Of a stretch of DNA of 64,000 nucleotides, positions 43,612 to 54,137 are shown in pieces. The stretch lies in the NCBI RefSeq assembly GCF_015560805.1, contig NZ_JADMSO010000010.1, positions 40,765-104,764 on the forward strand, read 5' to 3'. This stretch comes from Mediterraneibacter glycyrrhizinilyticus. GTDB lineage: Bacteria; Bacillota; Clostridia; Lachnospirales; Lachnospiraceae. The notes below the pieces were generated by a model. That model was not told the DNA's origin and ran no database searches. It saw nothing but the letters and a program-made list of their open reading frames with translations. The position numbers and the translations under genes were made by a program. Numbering within the stretch: the first letter of the stretch is position 1; each line of letters starts with the position of its first letter.

Positions 43612-44325
43612 TTACACTAATGGTTCTTTTACAGGGAGTCCTGCCTTTCTCGGATAACGTTTCTTTGTACTTTCATTCTTTTTTATCTTTACGAATGATC
43701 TTCCGATCTCGGTTCCCGGCAGCTGAAATTTTACGACACCTGTCAATTCTCCTCCAAGCAAGCGGATTGCCTTTTTTGATCCGTCCAACTCCTCTTCCAC
43801 ATTTCCACTCTTGTAAGAAACAAAGGATCCACCGACACAAATATAAGGAATGCAATACTCGCTCAATGTCGCCAGATTTGCAACTGCGCGGGAAACGCAG
43901 AGATCAAATTGTTCCCGATACTCTTTTCGCTTCGCATAATCTTCTGCTCTTCCATGCAGCGTCTCTACATCTTCGAGTCCCAGTTCCTCTATAACCGTAT
44001 CCAAAAATCGGATTCTCTTCTGTAAGGAATCCAGAAGCACGACTTTCAGATGCGGAAATGCAATTTTCAAGGGGATTCCCGGAAAACCTGCTCCGGTTCC
44101 GATATCGATCACAGACTGAATTTCCTCCATATTAACCGCCTTTATGATTGCCAGACTGTCCACAAAATGCTTTTCATTTACCTCATCATACTCTGTGATA
44201 CCGGTCAGATTCATCACCTTATTCCACTCAACGAGTAATTCATAATACCGATGGAACTGTCTTTTTTGTTTTTCTGTCAATGTGATGCCAAGCTCGATGA
44301 GCTGTGTATCAAATCGATCTGCCAT
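43612..44325 (-). CDS. rsmG: 16S rRNA (guanine-527-N7) methyltransferase RsmG
   Basis: A 237-residue Rossmann methyltransferase. VIDIGTGAGFPGIPLKI is the SAM-binding motif I; ISRAV-like CVSRAVANLATLSEYC follows; the N-terminus HRYYELLVEWNKVMNLTGI is family-typical. It methylates G527 of 16S rRNA with SAM; loss gives low-level streptomycin resistance. Its place after mnmG is the common Firmicutes order. Confidence 0.95.
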   Translation of the reverse strand: MADRFDTQLIELGITLTEKQKRQFHRYYELLVEWNKVMNLTGITEYDEVNEKHFVDSLAIIKAVNMEEIQSVIDIGTGAGFPGIPLKIAFPHLKVVLLDSLQKRIRFLDTVIEELGLEDVETLHGRAEDYAKRKEYREQFDLCVSRAVANLATLSEYCIPYICVGGSFVSYKSGNVEEELDGSKKAIRLLGGELTGVVKFQLPGTEIGRSFVKIKKNESTKKRYPRKAGLPVKEPLV

Positions 44326-44381
44326 CTGTCTTGTCCCTCCTAAAAGATTCTTCCTGCTTTATTGTCTTATTCTTCTATTCC

Positions 44382-46301
44382 TTATTCCCGGTTCTTTCCT
44401 CCGAGATATACAAGGAGTACCGATACATCCGCAGGAGAAACACCGGAAATACGCGATGCCTGTCCGATCGACGCCGGACGAATCGCATTCAATTTCTGCT
44501 TCGCCTCTATACGGAGACTCTGTATTTCATCATAATTAATTTCTTCCGGTATTTTCTTATTTTCAAGCTTTTTAAACTGTTCTACCTGTCTCTGTTGACG
44601 CTTGATATATCCGTCATATTTGATATTGATATTTACCTGTTCAATTACCTCCGCCGGAAGTACTTTTCGCTCCTCGTCAATCTCTGCAAGAACCTCGTAA
44701 GAAAGCTCCGGTCTGCGGATCAGCTCGGCAAGTGTTGTTCCCGATACGAGTGCGGTGCTTCCATGCTGTTCCAAAATCTTCTGCACTTTCTCGGAAGTGC
44801 CGATATTGACATGATTAACACGCTCGATTTCCGCTGCGATCATCTTCTCTTTTTCTTTCAAATGTTCATAACGTTCTTCACTGACCAGACCAATCTCATA
44901 GCCGATCTTCGTTAATCTCTGATCCGCATTATCCTGACGAAGAAGCAGACGATATTCTGCTCTGGACGTCATCATCCGGTACGGTTCATGACTCTCCTTT
45001 GTCACAAGATCATCGATCAGAACGCCGATATATCCCTGAGAACGGTCGATCACAATCCCCTCTTTCTCCTGAAGTTTCCGCGCGGCATTGATCCCCGCGA
45101 TCAATCCCTGCGCCGCCGCTTCCTCATACCCTGAACTTCCATTAAACTGACCGCCGCTGAACAATCCGTCGATTTCTTTAAATTCCAATGTACTTTTCAG
45201 CTGACGCGCATCAATACAATCATATTCAATTGCATATGCATTTCGTACAATTTTAGCATTCTCCAGTCCCGGAACACTGCGATACATCGCATACTGCACA
45301 TCCTCAGGAAGTGAGCTTGACATACCGCCTACATACATTTCATTTGTTTCGATCCCCTCTGGTTCGATAAAAACCTGGTGTCTCTTTTTATCTGAAAATT
45401 TAACAACTTTATCCTCAATTGACGGACAATATCTCGGACCTGTTCCCTCGATCATCCCGGAAAATAAAGGGGATCGATCCAGATTATTTCGGATGATTTC
45501 ATGTGTCGTTTCATTTGTATACGTCAGCCAGCACGAAACCTGATCGATCTGTACGCTGTCCGGATCCGTCGTAAATGAAAACGGAACGACATGTTCATCC
45601 CCTTTCTGCTCTTCCATTTTTGAAAAGTCAACCGACCGTTTATCAATTCTCGCAGGAGTTCCGGTCTTAAAGCGGTTCATTTCAATTCCTAGAGATTTTA
45701 AACTCTCTGTAAGATAATTTGCTGCCTGCAGTCCGTTTGGACCTGTCTGCATACTCACGTCCCCATAAATGCAGCGCGCACGCAAATACGTTCCCGTACA
45801 CAAAACAACCGCTCTGCATCGATAAATAGCGCCGGAATACGTCTGTAAACCTGTCACAGTCCGCTTTCCGCTTTCCGGGTTGGTTTCCGTTAAAATATCC
45901 GTCACTTCCATCTGCCGGATATCCAGATTTTCCTGCTCCTGCAATACCTGACGCATCGCTCTGCTGTAAGCGGATTTATCCGCCTGCGCACGGAGTGAAT
46001 GCACAGCCGGACCTTTGGAACGGTTCAACATCTTTGACTGGATAAACGTGCGGTCGATCACTTTTCCCATCTCGCCTCCGAGAGCGTCGATCTCCCTCAC
46101 CAGATGTCCTTTTGAACTTCCCCCGATATTCGGATTACACGGCATCAGGGCAATACTATCCACACTGACGGTAAACAAAACCGTCCGAAATCCAAGTCTT
46201 GCAGCCGCAAGTGCCGCCTCGCATCCTGCGTGTCCGGCTCCGACAACTGCAACGTCATATTGATCTTTATTTTCCCATACAGAATTTACTGAATATTTCA
46301 T
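44382..46301 (-). CDS. mnmG: tRNA U34 modification enzyme MnmG (GidA)
   Basis: A 639-residue FAD enzyme. The dinucleotide-binding [17 protein letters not shown] (about residues 21-37), [24 protein letters not shown] and the C-terminal helical part with the family YxGY-type tail [14 protein letters not shown] are all present. With MnmE it builds the cmnm5 side chain at U34 of several tRNAs. Its start lies 35 bases inside the end of mnmE, a conserved tight coupling. Confidence 0.96.
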   Translation of the reverse strand: MKYSVNSVWENKDQYDVAVVGAGHAGCEAALAAARLGFRTVLFTVSVDSIALMPCNPNIGGSSKGHLVREIDALGGEMGKVIDRTFIQSKMLNRSKGPAVHSLRAQADKSAYSRAMRQVLQEQENLDIRQMEVTDILTETNPESGKRTVTGLQTYSGAIYRCRAVVLCTGTYLRARCIYGDVSMQTGPNGLQAANYLTESLKSLGIEMNRFKTGTPARIDKRSVDFSKMEEQKGDEHVVPFSFTTDPDSVQIDQVSCWLTYTNETTHEIIRNNLDRSPLFSGMIEGTGPRYCPSIEDKVVKFSDKKRHQVFIEPEGIETNEMYVGGMSSSLPEDVQYAMYRSVPGLENAKIVRNAYAIEYDCIDARQLKSTLEFKEIDGLFSGGQFNGSSGYEEAAAQGLIAGINAARKLQEKEGIVIDRSQGYIGVLIDDLVTKESHEPYRMMTSRAEYRLLLRQDNADQRLTKIGYEIGLVSEERYEHLKEKEKMIAAEIERVNHVNIGTSEKVQKILEQHGSTALVSGTTLAELIRRPELSYEVLAEIDEERKVLPAEVIEQVNINIKYDGYIKRQQRQVEQFKKLENKKIPEEINYDEIQSLRIEAKQKLNAIRPASIGQASRISGVSPADVSVLLVYLGGKNRE

Positions 46302-47643
46302 TGACCAAATCTTCTCCTATCGTTTCACCTGTAATACTTCCCAACGCCTCATATGCATCCATCAGATCGATGGAATAGAAATCTTCCGGCATCTGATCCT
46401 CGATACTTTCCTGTACTTTCCGAAGCGACATATAAGCATCCTGAAGCGCTGATTTTTGGCGCATATTTGTGATCATGACCTCATCATTAAACGAAAGATC
46501 CCCACTCAAGAACATCGTTTTCAACTGCTGTTCCAGCTCCCGGATCCCTTTCTCTTCTTTCGCAGATACTTCGATCACCGGAAATTCATCTTCTAAAAAT
46601 ATGCCCAGCTCTTCTCGTGTCAAAACCGGTTCCAGATCGCTTTTATTCAGCAGAACTACTACTTTTTTTCCTGCGATGATCTGTACGATCTCACGGTCAT
46701 TTTCATCCAATTTTCTCGAAGCATCGGCCACATAAATGATCAGGTCGGCCGATTCTGCATATTCCCGTGCTTTTTCTACGCCGATTTTTTCGACGACATC
46801 CTCCGTCTGCCGGATTCCCGCCGTATCGATCATATTCAGGTTCAGCCCGTTCAAATGAATCTGCTCTTCCAGAACATCTCTCGTTGTTCCCTCGATCTCC
46901 GTCACGATCGCACGTTCCCGCCCGGAGAGTACATTGAGCAGAGACGATTTCCCTGCATTCGGCTTTCCGAGGATCACAGTCTGGATTCCCTCTTTGATGA
47001 TCCGCCCGTTTCCGGCAGAATCGATCAGCTTTTTCAATTCTTCCCTGATCGGAATCAATTCCTTTTCCAACGTCTCTCCATATCCGTCTACGCTGATATG
47101 TTCGGGATCATCCAGTGCTGTTTCAATAAATGCCGTGTGATACAGCAATGTTTCCCGCATTGTTTCGATCTTCTTTTTGACACTTCCGCGAAGCTGGCTG
47201 ACCGAACTCTGCAGCGCATATTCATTCTTGGATGTGATCACATCGATCACCGCTTCGGCCTGAGAAAGATCCATCTTTCCGTTTAAGAACGCACGCTTGG
47301 TAAATTCTCCCGGTTCTGCCGGTCTCGCACCGTTTTTTAAGACTGTCTCTAATACTCTCTGCACTACATAGACACCGCCGTGACAATTGATCTCTACCGT
47401 ATCTTCCCCGGTAAATGTGCGCGGTGCACGCATGACACTGACGAGAACTTCATCGACGGTTTCCCCTCCGTCTTTTATAAAACCGTAATGGATCGTATGA
47501 CTGTCTGCCTCTGATAATTTTTTCTTTCCTTTATAAATCCGATCTATGATCTGAAATGCATCATCTCCGCTGATCCTCACAATTCCGATTCCCGAATTGG
47601 ACATTCCCGTTGAGATTGCTGCGATCGTCTCTTTATTTAACAT
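46267..47643 (-). CDS. mnmE: tRNA modification GTPase MnmE (TrmE)
   Basis: A 458-residue GTPase. N-terminal folate-binding domain ([16 protein letters not shown]), G1 [11 protein letters not shown] (about residues 224-234), G2/G3 TTRDVLEE and [12 protein letters not shown]4 NKSDL, and the C-terminal FSKFCMGK, whose Cys is required. Partner of MnmG. The start follows AGAGG. Confidence 0.96.
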   Translation of the reverse strand: MLNKETIAAISTGMSNSGIGIVRISGDDAFQIIDRIYKGKKKLSEADSHTIHYGFIKDGGETVDEVLVSVMRAPRTFTGEDTVEINCHGGVYVVQRVLETVLKNGARPAEPGEFTKRAFLNGKMDLSQAEAVIDVITSKNEYALQSSVSQLRGSVKKKIETMRETLLYHTAFIETALDDPEHISVDGYGETLEKELIPIREELKKLIDSAGNGRIIKEGIQTVILGKPNAGKSSLLNVLSGRERAIVTEIEGTTRDVLEEQIHLNGLNLNMIDTAGIRQTEDVVEKIGVEKAREYAESADLIIYVADASRKLDENDREIVQIIAGKKVVVLLNKSDLEPVLTREELGIFLEDEFPVIEVSAKEEKGIRELEQQLKTMFLSGDLSFNDEVMITNMRQKSALQDAYMSLRKVQESIEDQMPEDFYSIDLMDAYEALGSITGETIGEDLVNEIFSKFCMGK

Positions 47644-47657
47644 CTCTTACCTCTCAA

Positions 47658-47722
47658 TGATAAAGAGAACGTTTTACACTTCACGAAAGTTCTCGTGAAG
47701 CGTAAAACGTTCTCTTTCGCTT
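47658..47722 (-). terminator. Strong terminator between jag and mnmE
   Basis: AAAGAGAACGTTTTAC-ACTTCACGA pairs with TCGTGAAG-CGTAAAACGTTCTCTTT, about 24 bp with one bulge. On the minus strand it ends the rpmH-jag unit. Confidence 0.9.
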
Positions 47723-47756
47723 CAATCATTATATACCATGTTGTTCGTCGGCGCTA

Positions 47757-48647
47757 CTATCTTTTTAAAGTAACTACGACCTTTCTGTACGGCTCTTCTC
47801 CCTCACTGTGTGTCGTTACATACGGATCGGACTGAAGTGCCGAATGGATGATTCTTCTTTCATACGGATTCATCGGTTCTAAAGAAACCGGCTTTCTGTT
47901 TCTTTTTACCTTGTGTGCGATATTCTTTGCGAGATGCTTCAGCGTCTCTTCTCTTCTCGCACGATAATTTTCCGTATCCAGTTTCACTCTCACATATCCG
48001 CTCTGATGTTTGTTTGCCACACGGTTTGCAAGATACTGAAGGGAATCGAGAGTCTGTCCTCTTTTTCCGATCAGGATTCCCATATTCTCACCTTTCATAT
48101 CAATACTGAGTGCTCCGTCTGCATCCACCTCGGAAGTGATTTCCACTTCCATTCCCATCGCTTTCAATGTGTCTAAAAGAAATGCTTCCACAGCTTTTTT
48201 TGATTCTTCTGTGACCACTGCTGTCTCTTTTTCTTTTCTTGCCGGAACACTTTCCTCTTTCTCAACAGGAGCCTTTACAACTTCTTCTTTTTTCTCTTCT
48301 TTCGGAAGTTCCTTTTCTGCATCCTGTTTCTCATAAGCCTTAGGTTCCGCTTTCTTCTCCGGCTCTCTCTTTTCTTTTTTATGTTCTTTTGCTTTTTCTT
48401 TTCTTCCCTTTTTCTCAGGCTCCAAAGAAACGTCGAATCTGATCTTGGTATCTTCTTCCTCTTCCGCAGTTCCCGGTTTTCTTCTCGCTTCAATGACAGC
48501 CTGTTTCATACCGATTCCAAGAAATCCGGCACTTCCTTTTTCAATGACCTCATATTCCAGACAGTCGCTTGTAACTCCCAACTGGATCAATGCTTCTGTG
48601 ATCGCATCGTCTACTGTTTTTGCTGACACTCTGATACTGCCGTTCAT
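47757..48647 (-). CDS. jag: RNA-binding protein Jag/KhpB (SpoIIIJ-associated)
   Basis: A 296-residue RNA-binding protein. Jag_N domain at 1-55 (VSAKTVDDAITEALIQLGVT), then a long Lys/Glu-rich linker (about 65-150) longer than in Bacillus, KH domain with GILIGKRGQTLDSLQYLANR, and R3H domain with NPYERRIIHSAL. It acts with KhpA as a global RNA chaperone and is a usual partner of yidC. GGGAGG precedes the ATG. Confidence 0.93.
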   Translation of the reverse strand: MNGSIRVSAKTVDDAITEALIQLGVTSDCLEYEVIEKGSAGFLGIGMKQAVIEARRKPGTAEEEEDTKIRFDVSLEPEKKGRKEKAKEHKKEKREPEKKAEPKAYEKQDAEKELPKEEKKEEVVKAPVEKEESVPARKEKETAVVTEESKKAVEAFLLDTLKAMGMEVEITSEVDADGALSIDMKGENMGILIGKRGQTLDSLQYLANRVANKHQSGYVRVKLDTENYRARREETLKHLAKNIAHKVKRNRKPVSLEPMNPYERRIIHSALQSDPYVTTHSEGEEPYRKVVVTLKR

Positions 48648-48687
48648 TTCCGAATCCTCCCTTTCCTTTTATCGTAAGGTTCTACGT

Positions 48688-49956
48688 CTACTTTTTGCTG
48701 TTCGAGCTGTTATATCTGCTTACCAGATTTGCTTTTGATGCAAGACTTCCCTCTTTTGCATTCTTGCTGTATTCTGCCGCTTTCTCCAGCTTTTGTTTTC
48801 TCTCATCTTCAGAGATCGACGATTTCTTCACTGCCGTTACATTCTTTGTACTTGTCGTCGCCATCTTATTGATCTCCTGTGCGGAGGTACCTTTTTTCTC
48901 ACGCTTCTTCGCCGCTTTTTTCTGGTTCTCAGCGATCAATTCTTCCGTGGACTTCTTACTCAGATACTTGTTGATCGCAAGCTGCTGAACACATCTGACG
49001 ATCGCGCTGACCGCCCAGTAAAGACCAAGACCTGCCGGAAGTGTAAATCCGAGGAATACAGAGAACAACGGCATTGTATATGTCATCATCTTCATGGAAC
49101 TTGCCATCGGATTTTCCTGATCTGTTGCCGGCTGCGGCTGGAGTTTTACACTGATGAACTGTGTCAGACCTGCAAGAACCGGAATGATCACTGCAAGGAT
49201 GATTCCGATAATGGAGAAGTCTGCCAGAGCTGTCATTAACATTGTCATCGGAGTCTCGCCAATGTTGATTCCAAGGAAGCTATTCAGATGTCCCATCGCC
49301 TGAGTCGTATTTGCCACGATTCCCTCCAGTGACGGCATCTTGTCTACCAGGGTAGTCCATGTAGAATCCTGGAATTTATAAAGTACGTTCACAAGAGTCT
49401 CTGCCTGAGAGTAATCAAAGCTCTGCGGACTCATCAGAACCGGTTTCGCACTTCCGATTCCCTCCATGATCTTCTGGAATCCGTCTGTTGCCATGATCTG
49501 ATTTACAACCGGCATATAAACGTTCTTAACACCCTCTACATAATTCGGAATGTTGGAGATGACCGGATACAGCGCGAACAGGATCGGCATCTGGATCAAC
49601 ATCGGAAGACATCCGCCTGTCGGGGAAGTTCCGTATTTCTCATAAACGATCTGCATCTCTTCCTGCTGTTTCAGCATGGATGCCTGATCACGTTTTCCGG
49701 CATATTTTTTCTGAATCTTCTGAATCTCCGGATTCATTACGGATGACATCTTCGACCACTTCTGCTGTTTGATCGTAAGAGGGATCATCAACGTATAAAT
49801 AATAATTGTGAAAATAATAATGCAGACGCCGATATTCTGGATACCGAATAATCCATCCATCACATTGTAGATTCCATCCATCAGCTTTCCAAGCAGCCAA
49901 GCTATCTGATGAATGATCGGCCAATCTGCATAACCTGAAGCTAAAACACCTTGCAT
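48688..49956 (-). CDS. yidC: Membrane protein insertase YidC (Oxa1/SpoIIIJ)
   Basis: A 422-residue insertase. It lacks the lipoprotein signal Cys of Bacillus SpoIIIJ; the first helix region is around residues 30-60 (LFGIQNIGVCIIIFTIIIYTLMIPLT), with the cytoplasmic loop KMSSVMNPEIQKIQKKY and later segments GLGLYWAVSAIVRCVQ. A Lys/Ala-rich cytoplasmic tail may contact the ribosome. It inserts membrane proteins with or without SecYEG. AAGGAGG precedes the start; the yidD gene lies 13 bases upstream. Confidence 0.93.
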   Translation of the reverse strand: MQGVLASGYADWPIIHQIAWLLGKLMDGIYNVMDGLFGIQNIGVCIIIFTIIIYTLMIPLTIKQQKWSKMSSVMNPEIQKIQKKYAGKRDQASMLKQQEEMQIVYEKYGTSPTGGCLPMLIQMPILFALYPVISNIPNYVEGVKNVYMPVVNQIMATDGFQKIMEGIGSAKPVLMSPQSFDYSQAETLVNVLYKFQDSTWTTLVDKMPSLEGIVANTTQAMGHLNSFLGINIGETPMTMLMTALADFSIIGIILAVIIPVLAGLTQFISVKLQPQPATDQENPMASSMKMMTYTMPLFSVFLGFTLPAGLGLYWAVSAIVRCVQQLAINKYLSKKSTEELIAENQKKAAKKREKKGTSAQEINKMATTSTKNVTAVKKSSISEDERKQKLEKAAEYSKNAKEGSLASKANLVSRYNSSNSKK

Positions 49957-49968
49957 CTCTTGTCCTCC

Positions 49969-50181
49969 TTAAGGTACCGGATCATATCCGCCTTTTGCAA
50001 ATGGATTGCAGCGCAGAATCCTCCATGCAGTTAAAAGACCACCTTTCAACACGCCGTATTTCTCAATCGCTTCGATTCCGTATTGAGAACAGGTCGGTAT
50101 ATAAATACAGTGATACTGTCTTTTCAATCCGGACAGATATTTCTGATAAAACCGGATCATCCCTATGCATATTTTTTTCAT
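49969..50181 (-). CDS. yidD: Membrane protein insertion efficiency factor YidD
   Basis: A 70-residue protein: [20 protein letters not shown] then C-T-S-Q-Y motif in [20 protein letters not shown] and the end [17 protein letters not shown], all family-diagnostic. It probably helps YidC-mediated insertion. The start with AAAAGGAAG 9 bases ahead is used; 13 earlier codons are not supported. Confidence 0.93.
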   Translation of the reverse strand: MKKICIGMIRFYQKYLSGLKRQYHCIYIPTCSQYGIEAIEKYGVLKGGLLTAWRILRCNPFAKGGYDPVP

Positions 50182-50271
50182 CTGCGTCACTTCCTTTTTG
50201 ATCAAATGTGTCCCTTGCACATTTGTACGGTGTGCCTGTCAGAGTTGCTTTTTCCCCATTGTGCACACATC

Positions 50272-50613
50272 TTATGAAATGTTATATATATCATGAAGTT
50301 TTCCAAGATGGATCAGCGCACTTTCCATGTCTGCATATGTGATTTCTTTTGCGCTGACTCTGACCACAATGACAATGTCATATCCACACTTGAAATGTTC
50401 TTCTTGAAGCCGATAACTTTCTCTTACCAGTCTTGTAAGATGGTGTCTCACAACACTGTTTCCTACTTTTTTACTTACGGAAATACCAAGTCTGTTCTTC
50501 CCAAGTCCATTCTCTTTTTTATACATGACAAGAGATCTGTTGGCGAGGGAATTTCCGGTTCGATATACAATCTGAAAATCTTTATTCTTCTTTAAAGATT
50601 CGGAAAATTTCAT
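50272..50613 (-). CDS. rnpA: Ribonuclease P protein component
   Basis: A 113-residue basic protein that, with the rnpB RNA, processes tRNA 5' ends. Core: FQIVYRTGNSLANRSLVMY and GISVSKKVGNSVVRHHLTRLVRESYR (RNR motif). AGGAGG precedes the start. Lies directly after rpmH. Confidence 0.95.
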   Translation of the reverse strand: MKFSESLKKNKDFQIVYRTGNSLANRSLVMYKKENGLGKNRLGISVSKKVGNSVVRHHLTRLVRESYRLQEEHFKCGYDIVIVVRVSAKEITYADMESALIHLGKLHDIYNIS

Positions 50614-50651
50614 CGAAAGCCTCCTGCCTTTTTTATATCAGAGTAGAAGAA

Positions 50652-50672
50652 AAGGCCACATATATGCGGCCT
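50652..50672 (-). terminator. Hairpin between rpmH and rnpA
   Basis: On the minus strand GGCCGCATATATGTGGCC (self-complementary with one mismatch) is followed by TTTTCTTC. It starts at the rpmH stop codon and would act as a partial terminator, keeping L34 synthesis above RNase P protein. Confidence 0.65.
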
Positions 50673-50805
50673 AAGCTGATAACTGTTTTCTTCCTTTTGC
50701 TCTTCTGGCAGCTAATACTTTTCTTCCGCCTGCTGTGCTCATTCTTGCTCTGAATCCGTGAACTTTGGATCTGGATCTCTTCTTCGGCTGAAATGTCATC
50801 TTCAT
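50671..50805 (-). CDS. rpmH: 50S ribosomal protein L34
   Basis: A 44-residue protein, the standard length: [20 protein letters not shown], then [20 protein letters not shown] and LSA. AGAGAGGTG precedes the ATG. First gene of the minus-strand unit left of the origin. Confidence 0.97.
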   Translation of the reverse strand: MKMTFQPKKRSRSKVHGFRARMSTAGGRKVLAARRAKGRKQLSA

Positions 50806-50926
50806 TATACATACACCTCTCTTTCCATACTTTAAGTGTCAAAGAACACTGCGGTGTCCTTAAATCCTATATCTGAATCTCTTTTCTTCCCTATATATCA
50901 TAGAAGACAAAAAGACACTGCTCTTA

Positions 50927-50955
50927 ATTATATTCTGAAAATGTCAAGAAGTCAA
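50927..50955 (-). promoter_or_regulatory. Promoter of rpmH
   Basis: On the minus strand TTGACT (50955-50950), 17-base spacer, TATAAT (50932-50927). A second TTGACA overlaps the spacer. Confidence 0.8.
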
Positions 50956-50989
50956 GGTAAAATCCGTCATTTTTAAAGTTTCCACATTA

Positions 50990-51220
50990 CAAAAACGCCT
51001 GCAAACGCCGTAAATACGCGAGAAACTATCATATTTCCACATTTTCCACAATTTTTATCCACAAAGAAACTATTTTGTGAATAACGTGTTGATAACCGGC
51101 CGTTTTTCAGTGGATAAGCAAAAAATAACCTGTGAACAAAAAATTATTTTGTTTCCTTTTTCCTTAAGAATCAAGGGATTTTTAATGTGAATAGTGTGCA
51201 TTGAGTTATCCACATCTTTT
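50990..51220. other. oriC, upstream part with DnaA boxes
   Basis: AT-rich gap between rpmH and dnaA. Perfect DnaA boxes TTATCCACA at 51055-51063 and 51206-51214; near matches GTGGATAA at 51110-51117, and several one- or two-mismatch forms (TTTTCCACA, TGTGAATAA, TGTGAACAA). The dense set in a dnaA promoter matches the incA/incB side of bipartite Firmicutes origins. Confidence 0.85.
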
Positions 51221-51224
51221 CTGA

Positions 51225-51253
51225 TTGCTTCTCTTATTGATTTGATGTAAAAT
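51225..51253 (+). promoter_or_regulatory. dnaA promoter
   Basis: TTGCTT at 51225-51230, 17-base spacer, TAAAAT at 51248-51253, just downstream of a perfect DnaA box, consistent with autorepression by DnaA. Confidence 0.65.
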
Positions 51254-51313
51254 GGTGAAGAGAGTTTTTTGTTTACAAATCACTCTGATTACATTGATTA
51301 GGAGTTACTTTTG

Positions 51314-52684
51314 ATGAACATTGTGGAAGAAAATTGGGACGAAATCCTCAATAAAATGAAAGTTGAGTATTGCTCATCGAATATTTCATACAATACATGG
51401 ATCGCCCCTCTTACAGTTTATGAAGTGGATGAGACGACCGTCTATATTCTTGTCAGACTCAAGGCCAGTCTGGAACATATTGAAGAAAAATATCTCCTGC
51501 CTTTTAAGGTTTGTATCGCCGAGATCACCGGAAAAGAGTATGAGGTTTCTTTTGTTACGGAAGATCAGACCGTCGTCCACCAGAAAAAACAGGATACCGT
51601 CCAGAAAAAGAAAGCGAATGTATTATTTGAGAAAGCCAATCTGAATCCCAAATATACATTTGATACATTCGTAGTCGGAAACAACAACCGCTTTGCCCAT
51701 GCGGCCTCACTGGCCGTGGCCGAATCTCCGGGTGAGATTTACAATCCTCTCTTTATATATGGAGGCGCCGGACTCGGCAAAACCCATTTGATGCATTCGA
51801 TCGCTCATTTCATTATTGAGAATGAACCGAATAAACATGTGCTGTATGTCACAAGTGAGACTTTTACCAATGAATTGATCGATGCGCTGAAGATCGGTAA
51901 AAACGGCAATGAACTTTCCATGACTACGTTCCGTGAAAAATACCGGAACAACGACGTTCTTCTGATCGACGACATCCAGTTTATTATCGGAAAGGAAAGT
52001 ACCCAAGAAGAATTCTTCCACACATTCAATCATCTTCACGGTGCAGGCAAACAGATCATCATCTCCAGTGATAAACCGCCGAAAGACATTGAGACACTGG
52101 AAGACCGGCTTCGTACCCGATTTGAATGGGGTCTTCTGGCCGACATTTCCGCACCGGATTATGAGACACGAATGGCCATTTTGAAGAATAAAATCGAACT
52201 GGATCATCTGGAAGTCTACCATATACCGGACGATGTCCTGCAGTATATTGCCAACAACATCAAGTCGAACATCCGGGAACTCGAAGGTTCCTTAAATAAA
52301 CTGATCGCATTGGCCAAACTTGTCAACAAGCCGATCGATATTCCATTGGCTGCCGAAGCTTTAAAAGATATGGTTTCTCCGGACGATGCAAGAGAGATCA
52401 CACCGGAACTGATCATGGAAGTCGTTTCCGAACACTTTAATGTACCGGTCAGCGAATTAAAAGGAAAGAAACGTACTGCTGAGATCGTACTTCCGCGTCA
52501 GATCGTCATGTACCTCTGCCGCGCTCTGACCGACACGCCTTTGAAAGCAGTCGGTGTACTTCTTGGCGGCAAAGATCATGCCTCGATCAGCCATGGCGTA
52601 AAGAAAATTGCGGCCGATCTTAAGACAGATGAGGCCTTAAGCAATACAATTTCAATCATTAAGAAGAAAATCAATCCTCTTTGA
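51314..52684 (+). CDS. dnaA: Chromosomal replication initiator DnaA
   Basis: A 456-residue AAA+ initiator. Domain I MNIVEENWDEILNKMKVEYC, linker II (about 85-110), domain III with Walker A GGAGLGKTHL and Walker B LLIDDIQF, and domain IV with the DnaA signature DHASISHGVKKIA. It opens oriC and is regulated by the flanking boxes. The ATG follows AGGAG by 9 bases; a TTG one codon upstream is also possible. Confidence 0.97.
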   Translation: MNIVEENWDEILNKMKVEYCSSNISYNTWIAPLTVYEVDETTVYILVRLKASLEHIEEKYLLPFKVCIAEITGKEYEVSFVTEDQTVVHQKKQDTVQKKKANVLFEKANLNPKYTFDTFVVGNNNRFAHAASLAVAESPGEIYNPLFIYGGAGLGKTHLMHSIAHFIIENEPNKHVLYVTSETFTNELIDALKIGKNGNELSMTTFREKYRNNDVLLIDDIQFIIGKESTQEEFFHTFNHLHGAGKQIIISSDKPPKDIETLEDRLRTRFEWGLLADISAPDYETRMAILKNKIELDHLEVYHIPDDVLQYIANNIKSNIRELEGSLNKLIALAKLVNKPIDIPLAAEALKDMVSPDDAREITPELIMEVVSEHFNVPVSELKGKKRTAEIVLPRQIVMYLCRALTDTPLKAVGVLLGGKDHASISHGVKKIAADLKTDEALSNTISIIKKKINPL

Positions 52685-52699
52685 AGGGAATAAGTCACT

Positions 52700-52945
52700 T
52701 TTTTGTTGTGGATAACCTGTTGATAACTACGGAATAAGCTGTGGATATTGCAGTTGAGAAATTTTTTTAATTCTTTCCTCTCAGAATTATCCACACGTTA
52801 TCCCAACACTTCAAACATGGATTCCACAGAGTTATCAAAGCCGACAAAGCCTTATAAATCAAGGGCTGGAGATAGTTTTAAACATATCCACAGCCCCTAA
52901 TACTAAGAAGACGAAATTATTTTATATATAAATACATACAGCTTG
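52700..52945. other. oriC, downstream part with DnaA boxes and AT-rich unwinding region
   Basis: Between dnaA and dnaN: perfect boxes TGTGGATAA (52707-52715) and TTATCCACA (52787-52795), plus near matches (TGTGGATAT, GTTATCCCA, CATATCCACA). A GGGCTG...CAGCCC hairpin at about 52862-52897 is followed by a TACTAAGAAGACG tract and the A/T-only ATTATTTTATATATAAATA (52916-52934), the likely unwinding element. Confidence 0.82.
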
Positions 52946-53015
52946 TGTGTGAAACTCTTTTTCCACACCATGATGTTATTCCGCAATAAGACAGAATTGA
53001 AAGGAGTTTACTATT

Positions 53016-54125
53016 ATGAAAATAATCTGTACAAAATCCAATCTTGCAAAAGGCGTCAGTATTGTATCGAAAGCAGTTCCGTCTAAGACAACAATGCCGA
53101 TCTTAGAATGTATTTTGATCGATGCAACTACGGATGTGATCAAACTGACTGCAAATGATATGGAACTTGGAATCGAAACACGCATTGAAGGTGAGATCAT
53201 CGATCGTGGTATCATAGCTTTGAATGCAAAGATCTTTTCTGAGATCGTAAGAAAACTTCCTGATAATGAGATCGTGATCGAAACAGACATGAACAATCAG
53301 ACAATGATCACCTGTGAAAAAGCAAAGTTTAATATAGCCGCACAGTCTGGCGAAGATTTCTCTTATCTTCCGGTGATCGAAAAAGAAGACAATATCGCTG
53401 TATCCGAATTTACTTTGAAAGAAGTGATCCGACAGACTATTTTTTCAATCGCGGACAACGATACAAACAAAATGATGACCGGAGAATTATTTGAAATCGA
53501 TGAGAACGTCCTGAAAGTAGTATCTCTGGATGGGCATCGTATTTCCATCCGTAAGATCGAACTGAGTGACTCTTACGGACAGAGAAAAGTGATCGTTCCG
53601 GGAAAGACACTTCAGGAGATCAGTAAGATCATCGGCGGAGAAGCTGAAGCAAGTGTTGAGATTTCATTTACGAAAAATCATATCGTATTTGAGTTTGACC
53701 AGACGTTGGTCGTATCACGGCTGATCGAAGGGGATTATTTTAAGATTGATCAGATGCTTTCCAGCGATTATGAGACAAAAGTTCGGATCAATAAGAGAGA
53801 ACTGCTGGATTGTATTGACCGTGCGACGCTGCTGATCAAAGAGGGCGAAAAGAAGCCGATCATCATCAATATCGGGGATGAATCGATGAAGCTGCAGATC
53901 AAGTCCCAGATCGGATCAATGGACGAAGAGATTCTGATCACAAAAGAGGGAAAAGATCTTTTGATCGGATTTAATCCGAAGTTTTTGATCGATGCGCTTC
54001 GTGTCATTGACGATGAAGAAGTAGATCTGTATTTTATGAATGCAAAAGCTCCGTGCTTTATTAAAGACGAACAGCAGTCTTATATTTACCTGATCCTTCC
54101 GGTAAACTTTAACGCCGTGGCATAA
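53016..54125 (+). CDS. dnaN: DNA polymerase III beta subunit (sliding clamp)
   Basis: A 369-residue clamp of normal size with three similar domains. Starts MKIICTKSNLAKGVSIVSKAV; ends YIYLILPVNFNAVA. The dimeric ring tethers the polymerase to DNA. AAAGGAG precedes the start. Followed by a terminator, so it may be read separately from the S4-recF-gyr genes. Confidence 0.97.
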   Translation: MKIICTKSNLAKGVSIVSKAVPSKTTMPILECILIDATTDVIKLTANDMELGIETRIEGEIIDRGIIALNAKIFSEIVRKLPDNEIVIETDMNNQTMITCEKAKFNIAAQSGEDFSYLPVIEKEDNIAVSEFTLKEVIRQTIFSIADNDTNKMMTGELFEIDENVLKVVSLDGHRISIRKIELSDSYGQRKVIVPGKTLQEISKIIGGEAEASVEISFTKNHIVFEFDQTLVVSRLIEGDYFKIDQMLSSDYETKVRINKRELLDCIDRATLLIKEGEKKPIIINIGDESMKLQIKSQIGSMDEEILITKEGKDLLIGFNPKFLIDALRVIDDEEVDLYFMNAKAPCFIKDEQQSYIYLILPVNFNAVA

Positions 54126-54137
54126 GCTGTGCGGGAG

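Noticed and set aside
48275..48493. Lys/Glu-rich frames over the jag linker
   Set aside because: Low-complexity shadows of the jag linker in other frames.
50633..50842. 69-codon minus-strand frame over rpmH
   Set aside because: The true gene in this place is rpmH in another frame, with 44 residues matching L34 exactly.
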